A DNA stretch of 64,000 nucleotides, taken from the NCBI RefSeq assembly GCF_003182135.1, contig NZ_QGTL01000003.1:248001-312000 (forward strand), written 5' to 3'. The stretch comes from Nocardia neocaledoniensis. Its GTDB lineage: Bacteria; Actinomycetota; Actinomycetes; Mycobacteriales; Mycobacteriaceae. Made by a program: the position numbers and the translations under genes. Below the pieces are notes generated by a model. It ran no database searches and was not told the DNA's origin. It saw only the letters and a list, made by a program, of their open reading frames with translations. Positions 9,090 through 18,497 of the stretch are shown piece after piece (positions within the stretch are counted from its first letter, which is position 1; each line of letters opens with the position of its first letter).

Positions 9090-9107
9090 TCCCCGCTCTC
9101 GCGGGGA
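9090..9107 (-). terminator. GC hairpin after rpsI, possible terminator
   Basis: A perfect 7-bp inverted repeat (TCCCCGC / GCGGGGA, 4-base TCTC loop) lies between rpsI and glmM. On the minus strand there is no U-run after it, so it is at best the U-less type often proposed for actinobacteria; it could also be an RNA processing structure in the glmM leader. Confidence 0.4.
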
Positions 9108-9151
9108 GCATACCTAGCGGATGCGAACGATGGTGGCCGGCAGTGCGTAAA

Positions 9152-9666
<515 letters not shown>

Positions 9667-9670
<4 letters not shown>

Positions 9671-10110
9671 TGGGCCACCTGCTTGATCTCGAACGGAACC
9701 GGCTGCTGCGCGGCGTGGGGGTGGTTCGGGCCTGCGTAGACCTTCAGCTTGCCCGCGATCGCGTTGCCCAGCTTGTTCTTCGGGATCATGCCCTTGACGG
9801 CCTTCTCCACGAGACGATCGGGACGGGTCGCCAACACCTCGCCGACAGTGCGCGACTTGAGGCCGCCCGGGTGTCCGCTGTGGTGGTGGATCAGCTTGTC
9901 CTGCTTCTTGTTGCCGGAGATGGCAACCTTGTCCGCGTTGATGATGATGACGAAGTCGCCACCATCGACGTGCGGTGCGTAGGTCGGCTTGCCCTTGCCG
10001 CGCAGCAGGCCAGCGGCCTGCACGGCGAGACGGCCGAGGACTACGTCAGTGGCATCGATGACGTACCACTTGCGGGTGACGTCACCTGCCTTGGGGCTGT
10101 ACGTAGGCAC
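9667..10110 (-). CDS. rplM: 50S ribosomal protein L13
   Basis: A 147-residue L13, an early-assembly 50S protein. Typical blocks are visible: [16 protein letters not shown], then [16 protein letters not shown], and [24 protein letters not shown]. The GTG at 10110 is chosen because translation gives [16 protein letters not shown], the normal actinobacterial start, and AGGGAACG precedes it. First gene of the rplM-rpsI unit. In M. tuberculosis the gene upstream of rplM on this strand is esxT; here about 23 kb of other genes separate rplM from the esx pair. Confidence 0.97.
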
Positions 10111-10265
10111 AGTCGTTCCCTGTCTGTCGTCGGTGTTGCCGGCCACGGGGTGCGGATCGAAGCGTCCCGGCGGCCGGTGGAGACCCGGGACTTCGACGTG
10201 CTGCCACACACCAGCGGACCACGATACCAGCCACGCATCACCGGGCCACAATCGGGCCGAGGCCC

Positions 10266-11591
10266 CTAGATCACCACCGGCGGTCCGGGGTCGGTCGCCC
10301 GCGCCGGGCCGGGGAGGCGATAGCGCAGGGTATCGATGCCAGGGGTCGCACAGGAGTCGTCGACCAGCCCGCCGCCGCGCGCACTCGCGATGCCCTCGGG
10401 CGGGATCGTGTGCGCGTACGGGGTGAACGCGCAGGCCACCGGCTCGGCCGCGACCGCGGGAGCGGCGGTGCCCGCGTGCCAGGCGGTCGCCGCCAGTGCG
10501 ACGGCGCCCACGACCGCCGGCGCGCCGAAGAAGCCCTTCTTCACCTTGCCGAGCAGGTTGCCGCGCGAGGCGTCGTCCTCCGGGTCGTCGAGCGCGTGCC
10601 GCCCGCCGGACTGCGCGGGCGGACCGGCGACGATCCCGGCCGGGCTCGGTGGCTGGCCCGGCGCGGGCGCCGACGGCGGCGCGCCCCAGCCGACCTGCGC
10701 GGCGTAGCCCTGCCCTGGATGCGGCGAGTCCGGGTAGTCGTCCTCGTCCAGCCCCGGCTCGGTGACCAGCAGATGCGCGGCGCCGAGCACCAGCGCGTGC
10801 ATCGGATGATCGGCCACCTGCAGGCGCTGGCCGAGGTGGTTCTGGAAGGCCAGGCGCAGCGCGTCGTTGAAGCAGACGTTGCCCGCCAGCAGCACGGTGG
10901 AGGTGTCGGCGCCGATCGAACGGGCCGCGGCCATCGCCTCGATCACCACGTTGTCGGCCGAGCGGGCATCCCGCAGCGCCTCGGCGCTGACGGCCACCTC
11001 GACCGATTCGGTGGGCTGTTCGTCGTCGCCGTGCACGGCGACGACCAGCAGCGTGCGGCCGTCGGAGTACACGCCGGTGGCGCCGATGCCGTGCCGGTGC
11101 CGCTCGCTCGGCGGGGAGACCAGGCCGAGCGCGCGCACATATCCCGAGAGCGCGACGCTCTCCGGCAGCGGCTCGACGACCACGTCGAGTTGCTCGACCA
11201 GGGCCGCGTAGATGTCGACCTTCTCGTCGGGCCAGCTGTCCGGGTACGGCAGCGCGACCAGCTGCGGCTTGCCGCGCAGGTACTTGCCGACCGCGGCCAG
11301 CGGGTTGTACAGCCGCGCGCGGAACACCAGCTCCGCGGGCCAGGTGGCCCCGGCGATCACGATCTGCGGGTGCCCGAGGATGTCGCGCACGTCGGCGATC
11401 GCCATGCCGAGATCCGGCCGCTGCCGGTCGACGCCCGCGGTGTGCAGCCGGCCCGCCGCGTCGGCGAGCAGATAGGCGGGTGGGGTGTAGGTGCCCTCCA
11501 CCTGAACCGGGCGGATCGGGGTCTGTCCGCCGCCCGCGGCAACGGACACCACATCCCACCCCAGATGCAGGGCGCCAACTCGAACGGTCAC
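10266..11591 (-). CDS. Hsp70/actin-fold (ASKHA) protein with C-terminal membrane anchor
   Basis: About 441 residues from the GTG at 11591; an in-frame TTG at 11660 would extend it. The first 290 residues have an actin-like ATPase pattern: a glycine-rich strand ([17 protein letters not shown]), and near residues 248-285 the Hsp70-style adenosine segment ([19 protein letters not shown] followed by [15 protein letters not shown]). A Pro/Gly-rich linker follows, then one hydrophobic helix ([26 protein letters not shown]) and a short outer tail with two cysteines. The fold is an inference from pattern. It resembles in outline the ESX-associated protein at 34062-35492, which also has an actin-fold half and a membrane anchor. 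It follows the FHA-ABC gene closely, so the two probably share an operon. Confidence 0.6.
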   Translation of the reverse strand: MTVRVGALHLGWDVVSVAAGGGQTPIRPVQVEGTYTPPAYLLADAAGRLHTAGVDRQRPDLGMAIADVRDILGHPQIVIAGATWPAELVFRARLYNPLAAVGKYLRGKPQLVALPYPDSWPDEKVDIYAALVEQLDVVVEPLPESVALSGYVRALGLVSPPSERHRHGIGATGVYSDGRTLLVVAVHGDDEQPTESVEVAVSAEALRDARSADNVVIEAMAAARSIGADTSTVLLAGNVCFNDALRLAFQNHLGQRLQVADHPMHALVLGAAHLLVTEPGLDEDDYPDSPHPGQGYAAQVGWGAPPSAPAPGQPPSPAGIVAGPPAQSGGRHALDDPEDDASRGNLLGKVKKGFFGAPAVVGAVALAATAWHAGTAAPAVAAEPVACAFTPYAHTIPPEGIASARGGGLVDDSCATPGIDTLRYRLPGPARATDPGPPVVI

Positions 11592-11664
11592 AGGCTCAAG
11601 TGTGCCCGGTCGGCGAGCGACGCGCGCAGCTTGCCCGCCGATACGGCTCTGACCTGGCAATCGC

Positions 11665-14199
11665 TCATGACTGCGTCTTCTTCAGGCGTAGCCGGCTCCA
11701 GGTGATGACCGCCAGGATCGCGGTGATCACCACGAGCAGCACGATGTTCAGGATCCAGATCCCCGGCTCGTGCACCCAGAGCGGGTCCTCCTGGGCGCCG
11801 ATGACCAGCTCCCGCAGGTCGACCGTCGCCGCGCCCGCGGCGTACCCCCAGCGCGACGGGAACAGGTACGACACCTGCTCGAGGCCGACGCGGTCGGTCA
11901 CCGGGATCAGGCCGCCCGCCATCACCAGCTGCACCATGATCATCACCACGAGCATCGGCATGACCTGCTCGTTGGACTTGGCCAGGCTCGACATCAACAG
12001 GCCGAACACCACACAGCAGACCGCCGTCATCGCGATGTCGATGTAGAGCTCGACGCCGCCCGGCGGGATCAGCGCGCCCTCCGGCGGCGCCTTCTTGCCG
12101 AGGAACGTGATGCCGACCAGCACCGCCGACTGCAGGAACGCGGTCACGCTGAACACGACGATCTTCGCCATCAGGTACGCCGAGGGCAGCAGGCCCACCG
12201 CGCGTTCGCGATAGAAGATCGACCGCTCGCCGACCAGGTCGCGCACGGTGAGCGTGGCGCCCATGAAGCAGGCGCCGAGGATGAGCACCACGAGCAGCTG
12301 CTGGGCCTCACCGCCGCTGGAGCGCGCGAACGAACCGTCCGGCTGGGCGATCAACGGGCCCTCGGTGAAGCCGTCGGTACCGGGAACCACCAGCGACAGC
12401 GCGCCGAGGATGAACGGCAGCACCACCAGGAACGCGAGATAGCCGCGGTCGGCGAAGATCAATCGCAGCTGCCTGCGCGCCAGCGTGCTGAACTGGCGCA
12501 TCCCGCTGGACTGCGGCGGCGCGCCCGCGTTGCCGCGCTGCAGCGGCTGGGGTGGCGGTGGCGGTGGCACATAGGCCTGTCTGGATCGGTAGGCGGCGAA
12601 CGCCTGGTCCGGGTTGGCCGCGACCTTGGCGAAGATCTCCGCCCAGTCCGAGGTGCCCAGCGCCGCGCCGACGCCACCGGGATGACCGGCGAAGGCGGTC
12701 TTGCCGCCGGGCGCGAGCAGCACCACCTGGTCGCACATGTCCAAGCAGGCGACCGAGTGCGTCACCACGATCACCACGCGGCCGGCGTCGGCCAGTTCGC
12801 GCAGCATCTGCATGACCTGGCGGTCCAGCGCCGGGTCGAGGCCCGAGGTCGGCTCGTCCAGGATCAGCAGCGAGGGGCCGGTGAGCAGCTCCATCGCGAC
12901 GGACGCGCGCTTGCGCTGACCGCCGGAGAGCCGGTCGACGCGGGTATCGGCGTGCTGGGTGAGCGAGAGCTCCTGCAGCACACCGTCGATCACCTGCTGA
13001 CGGTCGGCCTTGGTGGTGTCGGGCGGTAGGCGCAGCTCGGCGGCGAAGCCGAGGGCCTGGCGGACGGTGAGCTGACGGTGCAGCACGTCGTCCTGCGGGA
13101 CCATGCCGATACGGGAGCGCAGCGCCTCGTACTCGGCGTGCAGGTTGCGGCCCTCGAAGGTGACCACACCGCCCGAGGGCTGAGTGTTGCCCGCGATGAG
13201 CTTCGACAGCGTCGACTTGCCCGCGCCGGAGGGACCGATCAGCGCGGTGAGGGTGCCCCGGCCCGCCTGCATGTTGACGTCGACGAGCAGCTGCTTGTTG
13301 CCCTCGACGGTGAACCCGACGCCGTGCACCGAGAGCCCGAGTTCGGCGACCGGCTTCTGCCGATGCGCCAGCGCCCCCTGCGCGACGACGAAGTCGATGT
13401 TGCCGATCGTGACGATGTCGCGCTCGCGCAGCACCGTGCGCTGCTGCCGGTGCCCGTTGACGAAGGTGCCGTTGGCCGATCCGAGATCCTCGATGACCAG
13501 GCCCTCGGACGAGGACACCAGCCGCGCGTGCTTGCGCGAGGCCAGCGGATCGTTCACCACGATCTGGTTGTCGGAGGTACGGCCGATGCTCAGGCCGCCG
13601 GGCGGGATGCGGTCACCGCGGGCCACCGGCTCGGTGGAGGCCGACTTGCGCACCGGCGGCAGCATCGAGGAATCGGCGCGCCGGGTCATGTTGATGTTGT
13701 CCTGCGGCGCCATCGGCTGCGGCTGCGACGGCAGCTGCGAGGTCGGCACGTACTGCGGTTGCTGCGGCGGATTCGGTCTGGACTGCTGCGGCGGGAACGG
13801 CTGCTGCGGACGTTGCGGCGGCGGCCGGTGCTGAGCGGGCGGCTGGGACGGCTGGGCGAGCATCGTGGCCGCGTGGCGCGAGTTCGGCGCCGCGGGAACC
13901 AGATGCAGGAGCGGCCCGCTGATCGCGTCCCCCAGACGCACCTGCGTCGGCCGGTCGATCGAGACGGGCTGGCTCAGCCTGCGCGCGTCGACGAACACGC
14001 CGTTGGTGCTGCCGTTGTCGGCGAGCACCCAGGCGCCGTTCTGGAAGCGCAGAGTGGCGTGCACGCGAGAGACCAGCGGACTGTCCACGAACAGGGTGAC
14101 CTCGGGCGCCCGGCCCATGGTGATCTGCTGGCTCGCTTCGAAGACTCGTTCGGTTCCATCATGGCGCACGGTGATGGTCTGCGCCCCCGGTGAAGACAT
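11665..14199 (-). CDS. FHA-FHA-ABC transporter, Rv1747 type
   Basis: An 844-residue half-transporter. FHA domain 1 spans about residues 8-95 (GR at 29-30, SRVH at 44-47, GSTNG at 63-67). A Pro/Gln-rich linker contains several Thr. FHA domain 2 spans about 200-272 (GRTSDN, SRKHA, GSANGT). The ATPase has Walker A GPSGAGKST at 322-330, the LSGGQRKR signature and Walker B LLILDEPTSGLD. The C-terminal 270 residues are an ABC2-type membrane domain with six helices. In M. tuberculosis, Rv1747 is phosphorylated by its neighbour kinase PknF, its FHA domains bind the phosphothreonines, and it is linked to export of cell-wall PIMs. No kinase is directly adjacent here, but three lie within 20 kb. Confidence 0.9.
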   Translation of the reverse strand: MSSPGAQTITVRHDGTERVFEASQQITMGRAPEVTLFVDSPLVSRVHATLRFQNGAWVLADNGSTNGVFVDARRLSQPVSIDRPTQVRLGDAISGPLLHLVPAAPNSRHAATMLAQPSQPPAQHRPPPQRPQQPFPPQQSRPNPPQQPQYVPTSQLPSQPQPMAPQDNINMTRRADSSMLPPVRKSASTEPVARGDRIPPGGLSIGRTSDNQIVVNDPLASRKHARLVSSSEGLVIEDLGSANGTFVNGHRQQRTVLRERDIVTIGNIDFVVAQGALAHRQKPVAELGLSVHGVGFTVEGNKQLLVDVNMQAGRGTLTALIGPSGAGKSTLSKLIAGNTQPSGGVVTFEGRNLHAEYEALRSRIGMVPQDDVLHRQLTVRQALGFAAELRLPPDTTKADRQQVIDGVLQELSLTQHADTRVDRLSGGQRKRASVAMELLTGPSLLILDEPTSGLDPALDRQVMQMLRELADAGRVVIVVTHSVACLDMCDQVVLLAPGGKTAFAGHPGGVGAALGTSDWAEIFAKVAANPDQAFAAYRSRQAYVPPPPPPQPLQRGNAGAPPQSSGMRQFSTLARRQLRLIFADRGYLAFLVVLPFILGALSLVVPGTDGFTEGPLIAQPDGSFARSSGGEAQQLLVVLILGACFMGATLTVRDLVGERSIFYRERAVGLLPSAYLMAKIVVFSVTAFLQSAVLVGITFLGKKAPPEGALIPPGGVELYIDIAMTAVCCVVFGLLMSSLAKSNEQVMPMLVVMIMVQLVMAGGLIPVTDRVGLEQVSYLFPSRWGYAAGAATVDLRELVIGAQEDPLWVHEPGIWILNIVLLVVITAILAVITWSRLRLKKTQS

Positions 14200-14306
14200 G
14201 GAGCGGATACTATGCCATCGCCCGGACATCGGCGGTGCCCCCGAGACGGCTGAAAGCCCGATCCGGCACTCGACCTGCCCATGTTTCCGGCCGATCAGGG
14301 GGACTG

Positions 14307-15752
14307 ATGTCGAAAGGCCAAGTGTTCGTTGCGATCACCGCTGCGCTGGTCACACTGCTGAGTGTGGGCTGCACGCGGGCGATCGACGGTCACGGCGTCT
14401 CGATCTACGACGATCCGTTCAAGGTGGCGGGCCTGCCGACCACCGGCGGGCCGAACGGGCCGCGCCCCGGCGTCCCCGACACGACGCTGACCGCGACCAA
14501 CGGCGACGGCGGCGAGGTCGACACGCTGGCACTCAACGCGATCGACGACATCCAGGCCTACTGGCAGGGCGTGTTCGGCACCGAGTTCCGCGGCGAGACC
14601 TTCGAGCCGGTCGAGAAGCTGATCTCCTGGAACGCCCGCGCCGCCCGCGGCCAGGCGGTGGAGTTCTGCAAGGAGACGACCTACCACCTGGTCAACGCCG
14701 CCTACTGCCGCAGCGACAATTCCATCGGCTGGGACCGCGCGATGCTGCTGCCCACCATGACCGAGACCTTCGGGAAGATGTCGGTGGTGATGGTGCTCGC
14801 CCACGAGTACGGCCACGCCATCCAGACCATGGCCAAGCTGGTCACCAAGAAGACGCCGGTGCTGGTCAAGGAACAGCAGGCGGACTGCTTCGCCGGCGCG
14901 TTCATGCGCCACGTCGCCGAGGGCAAGTCGAAGCACTTCACGATCAACACCTCCGACGGCCTGAATTCGGTTCTGGCCGCGACCGTTTCGATCCGCGACT
15001 CCGACCCCGACGATCCCGAGAGCGTGCACGGTTCGGCGTTCGAGCGGGTCACCGCCGTGCAGATCGGCTTCACCGACGGCCCGCGCGGCTGCAAGGGCAT
15101 CGACGACGAGGAGATCGACCAGCGTCGCGGCAACCTCCCGCAGAGCTTCTCGGGCGACCAGGGCCGCGGCGAGTACCCGATCTCGAAGGACAACCTGGTC
15201 GAGCTGAGCAAGGCGCTGCAGGCCATCCTCCCCGTCGAGGACAGCCCGACCTACGACTACTCGGGCGCGAAGATCGACTGCGCCGACGGCGCCGCCACCG
15301 AGCCGGTCACCTACTGCCCGGCCAAGAACGTCATCGCCACCGACGTCCCCGGCCTGGCCGAGCGCGGCTCGGTCGACAACGACGACGACGGCCCGCTGCC
15401 GGTGAAGGTCAGCGGCGACTACAACGGCTACGTCGTCTTCATCTCCCGCTACACGCTCGCGGTGCAGCGGGGACACGGTCAGCAGCTCACCGGCGCCAAG
15501 ACCGGCCTGCGCGCGGCCTGCCTGTCGGGCGTGGTCACCGGCAAGCTGGCCGAGCCGGGCCGCCCGGCCAGCCAGGGCGACATCCAGCTCTCCGCGGGCG
15601 ACCTCGACGAGGCCGTCTCCGGCCTGCTCACCGACGGTCTGGCCGCCAGTGACACCGAGGGCAACACGGTGCCGAGCGGTTTCTCGCGGGTCGACGCGTT
15701 CCGCGCGGGCGTCCTCAACGGCGAGACCACCTGCCTGTCGCGCTATTCCTAA
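14307..15752 (+). CDS. Lipoprotein zinc metallopeptidase (neutral zinc peptidase type)
   Basis: A 481-residue exported lipoprotein. The signal peptide ends in a lipobox (LLSVGC, Cys22). The zinc site HEYGH is at residues 166-170, and a second acidic ligand region (EQQADCFAGAFM) starts 19 residues later, the pattern of YpfJ-like neutral zinc metallopeptidases. Residue Glu167 would be the catalytic base. Several paired cysteines outside the signal suggest disulfides. Substrate unknown; an envelope protein is likely. The ATG at 14307 has AGGGGG 6 bases upstream. Its TAA stop overlaps the stop of the convergent FHA gene by four bases. Location on the outer face and proximity to kinases and ESX-4 make a processing role possible, but this is speculation. 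Confidence 0.85.
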   Translation: MSKGQVFVAITAALVTLLSVGCTRAIDGHGVSIYDDPFKVAGLPTTGGPNGPRPGVPDTTLTATNGDGGEVDTLALNAIDDIQAYWQGVFGTEFRGETFEPVEKLISWNARAARGQAVEFCKETTYHLVNAAYCRSDNSIGWDRAMLLPTMTETFGKMSVVMVLAHEYGHAIQTMAKLVTKKTPVLVKEQQADCFAGAFMRHVAEGKSKHFTINTSDGLNSVLAATVSIRDSDPDDPESVHGSAFERVTAVQIGFTDGPRGCKGIDDEEIDQRRGNLPQSFSGDQGRGEYPISKDNLVELSKALQAILPVEDSPTYDYSGAKIDCADGAATEPVTYCPAKNVIATDVPGLAERGSVDNDDDGPLPVKVSGDYNGYVVFISRYTLAVQRGHGQQLTGAKTGLRAACLSGVVTGKLAEPGRPASQGDIQLSAGDLDEAVSGLLTDGLAASDTEGNTVPSGFSRVDAFRAGVLNGETTCLSRYS

Positions 15753-17122
15753 CCGAACGGCGGCGGCGCGGCGGGTTCGTAGCGCAGGACCCGGTTGCCG
15801 ATCATCACCTCGGTGCCGGGGATCAGCACCATCGGCTGGTTCGGGGTGAGGCGGACCCAGTCGCGGTAGCCGGGCAGCCTGGTGCGGGTGCCGTTGGTCG
15901 AGCCGCGATCGATGAGCTGCACGTCCCAATTCACCAGGTGCACTTCGGCATGCGCGCGGGACATGCCGCCCGAGGTGTCGTCGACCCGCAGCGGGACCAG
16001 ACCGCGCTGGGCGGCCTCGGAGTGCTCAGGGTCGCGGCCGATCACCGCGTCGGCGGCGAGCAGGTAGGTCATACCGTCGTCGAGGACGAGCATGCCCAGC
16101 GGCGGTCGCACGACCTCGCTCAGGGCCTGGGTCTGGTCGACCGGCATGCCGCAGACCGTGCAGAACGCCGAGCGCGGATCGCTGGGATGCGCACGCGCGC
16201 ACTTGAATCCCATCACCTTGACCGTGAGCACCGTCGCCCGCGCGGTCGCCTCGAGGCGTCGTTGCAGGTCGGGGTCGGGTTCGGGGGCCGGGTTGGTGCC
16301 GCCCGCTCGGGTCTCGGCGTTGTGCGGGTCGTGTGGTGTCACCGCGGGATGGCCGGGGCCGGTCGCGTTGCCGGTCGCGTCCAGCATCGAGGTCGCCGGT
16401 TGCATCCCGGTGGCGGGCTGCTCGACCGGGCGCGAATCGGCTTGCGGCGGACGCGGTTCCCGATCGATGCGGGCGGTCTGCGGCGGTGGCCTGCGCACTT
16501 CACCGGCCGGCTCGGCGGTACGCACCCGCGAGCGCGCGCCGTTGGACCAGACCACGGCACCGCCGGCCTGCGCGATGCCCTCGACCAGCCAGCCGAGGCC
16601 GCGTTCGGGCGGCAGATCAGGGATGCGGCCCTTGGCGTCGTCGACGAACAGCGCGACCGCCTTGGCCGGCTCGGACGCGACCCGGTCGACCGTGAACGCG
16701 GCGTCGCTGCCCCGGTAGTACTCGTTGGCGCCGTCCCCGGCGAGCACGGCGGTGACAGCGCCGTGCAGGAAGATCGCCACGCCGCCGTTGTCGGCGGCCG
16801 AGAGCACCCCGAAGTCGATGGGAACACCGGGCGAGATCTGCTCGGCGTATTTCATCAGCCAGCGGGTCGCCTCGCGGGCGACCACGGAGCCGGGCCCGCC
16901 GGGCTGGTCCTCGGCGGCGGCGCGCACCAGCTCGGCCAGCGATTCCAGGGCGACGGCCGCGGTGTCCTCCGCGGTCGGACGACCCGGACCCCGGTGCGCC
17001 ACCACGATCACCGCGCCCGCGACCCGCGCGACGGCATGACTTCCTGGCACGACTTCGACCTGCCGATCCTTCACAGGTATCGGCCTCCACCGGAACCGCG
17101 CAGCAGGGTCGTCGCCATGCAC
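15749..17122 (-). CDS. FHA-domain protein with phosphatase-like N-terminal half and zinc knuckle
   Basis: A 457-residue cytoplasmic protein. A C-terminal FHA domain lies at about residues 360-450 (VIGRDPEH, SRAHAEVHL, RGSTNGTRTRL), a phosphothreonine reader. Before it is a Cys-rich knuckle (CARAH ... CTVCGM, about residues 312-328) that may bind zinc. The first 190 residues (AGAVIVVAHRGPGRPTAED, then GVLSAADNGGVAIF and AVLAGDGANEYY) vaguely resemble the PP2C phosphatase fold but lack its conserved metal-binding DG/GD motifs in the right context, so it may be a pseudophosphatase; this is weakly supported. A disordered Pro/Gln linker joins the halves. GTG start. It diverges from the first lipoprotein of the kinase island, 95 bases away. 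Confidence 0.7.
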   Translation of the reverse strand: MHGDDPAARFRWRPIPVKDRQVEVVPGSHAVARVAGAVIVVAHRGPGRPTAEDTAAVALESLAELVRAAAEDQPGGPGSVVAREATRWLMKYAEQISPGVPIDFGVLSAADNGGVAIFLHGAVTAVLAGDGANEYYRGSDAAFTVDRVASEPAKAVALFVDDAKGRIPDLPPERGLGWLVEGIAQAGGAVVWSNGARSRVRTAEPAGEVRRPPPQTARIDREPRPPQADSRPVEQPATGMQPATSMLDATGNATGPGHPAVTPHDPHNAETRAGGTNPAPEPDPDLQRRLEATARATVLTVKVMGFKCARAHPSDPRSAFCTVCGMPVDQTQALSEVVRPPLGMLVLDDGMTYLLAADAVIGRDPEHSEAAQRGLVPLRVDDTSGGMSRAHAEVHLVNWDVQLIDRGSTNGTRTRLPGYRDWVRLTPNQPMVLIPGTEVMIGNRVLRYEPAAPPPFG

Positions 17123-17217
17123 TCCAGACTATGGCAAACCCGCCCACATCGGTCCCCCTGGGCGGCTTTCGTCCGGTAACTTCACTGCTACAGCGCGAAG
17201 AACGCGAGGGGCCTGTG

Positions 17218-18423
17218 ATGAGCAATTCGACCAAGATCCGGATCGCGTCCGCGCTCTGTTGCGCCGCGCTGACCGCCGTTCTCACCGGCTGCGCCGTGAG
17301 CGGCACACCGATCGCCGGTGAACCCGATGTGCGCGGCCTGGAAACCGGCACCTACGCCACCGACCGGCACAGCTACGACGACACCGCGGGCGACGAGGGC
17401 GCGCTGGTCGAGGGGATGCGGATGTCGGCGGCGGTCGTTCCGGCCGTGCGGATCGACTCGTCGCTGTCGCACGGTCGCGGCGGCACCGTCATCCCCGATG
17501 TGGAGCGCGCGCTCGATTTCGTCGCCAATGTGTCCAAACCCGTTCTGGAGAACCGCAAGTTCGTCACCGGCTACGCCGCGCTCGGCTCCGACAAGCCCGA
17601 CCCGGTGGGCCAGACCCGACCCTCCGACGACACGACCGCGGTCACCACCGCCCTGCTCCGCTTCCCCGACGCCGGCGCGGCCACCCTCGCCGCACGGGAA
17701 CTCGAGGACGTCGACCTCGCGGTCTCGCCGGAGAACCGCAAGCTCGCCTCCACCAAATATCCTGAGGCGTACGTGCATTGGCGACCGAACGTGCCGACCA
17801 TCGGCGCCTTCCTCGCGCACGAGGAGTTCGTGATCTCGCTGTTCATCCAGCGTCCGCGCGCCGACTCCGCCGACCTCACCGCCTGGGTCGACAAGACCCT
17901 CGCCGCCGAACTCGCCCAGCTCGCGACCTTCACCGCCACTCCCATGGGCGACCTCGCCGATCTCCCGGTCGACGGCGAGCGCCTGCTGGCCCGCGCCGTC
18001 GTGGCCGATCGCGCCGGTCTCGATCCCGATCAGCACTCGTTCGGGGTCTACAGCCCCGCGCATCTGGTGAACAACGCCGACGACCAGGCCGCGCGGCAGC
18101 GGCTCATCGAATCCGCGGGCGCCGAGCACATCGCCCTGGTCGACGGCGGCTCGGTGACCCGGGTGCGCGACCTGGCCGGGGCGCAGGCCCTGATGACCGG
18201 CCTGATCGACAGCGCCGGCCACTACGACGCCCTGCCCGCGCCCACCGACATCCCCGGCGCCAAATGCCTGCAACTCAACGACGACGGCGACTCCGAGGAG
18301 GAGTACAAGTACCGCTGCTACGTCCCGTACAAGCGCTACCTCGGCATCGTCAGCTCCGACCAGGAGCCCGACGTGCGGCAGAAGATCTCCGCGCAGTACG
18401 CCTTGCTGGCGAACAGTCTGTGA
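17218..18423 (+). CDS. Lipoprotein 1 of the kinase-linked family (DUF7373-like), unit 1
   Basis: A 401-residue lipoprotein (lipobox VLTGC, Cys25), so anchored on the outer face of the membrane. It founds the family of eight seen here: after the lipobox a Thr/Asp strand (here DVRGLETGTYATDRHSY), a mid-protein HWRP motif (VHWRPNVPTIGAF), and a C-terminal module with two cysteines (16 residues between them) followed by the signature ISAQYALLANS. The overall family resembles what I recall as DUF7373 lipoproteins of Nocardia and Rhodococcus. No enzymatic motif is visible. ATG at 17218. It is the first gene of the plus-strand unit that ends in the kinase at 21011; the next gene starts 75 bases on. 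Confidence 0.85.
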   Translation: MSNSTKIRIASALCCAALTAVLTGCAVSGTPIAGEPDVRGLETGTYATDRHSYDDTAGDEGALVEGMRMSAAVVPAVRIDSSLSHGRGGTVIPDVERALDFVANVSKPVLENRKFVTGYAALGSDKPDPVGQTRPSDDTTAVTTALLRFPDAGAATLAARELEDVDLAVSPENRKLASTKYPEAYVHWRPNVPTIGAFLAHEEFVISLFIQRPRADSADLTAWVDKTLAAELAQLATFTATPMGDLADLPVDGERLLARAVVADRAGLDPDQHSFGVYSPAHLVNNADDQAARQRLIESAGAEHIALVDGGSVTRVRDLAGAQALMTGLIDSAGHYDALPAPTDIPGAKCLQLNDDGDSEEEYKYRCYVPYKRYLGIVSSDQEPDVRQKISAQYALLANSL

Positions 18424-18497
18424 CCGATCGAGCCCGCCCCTTCGTCGGCCCGGTGTCGTAGGATTCCGCCGACCATCGATTGGGGAGGATGATCGTC

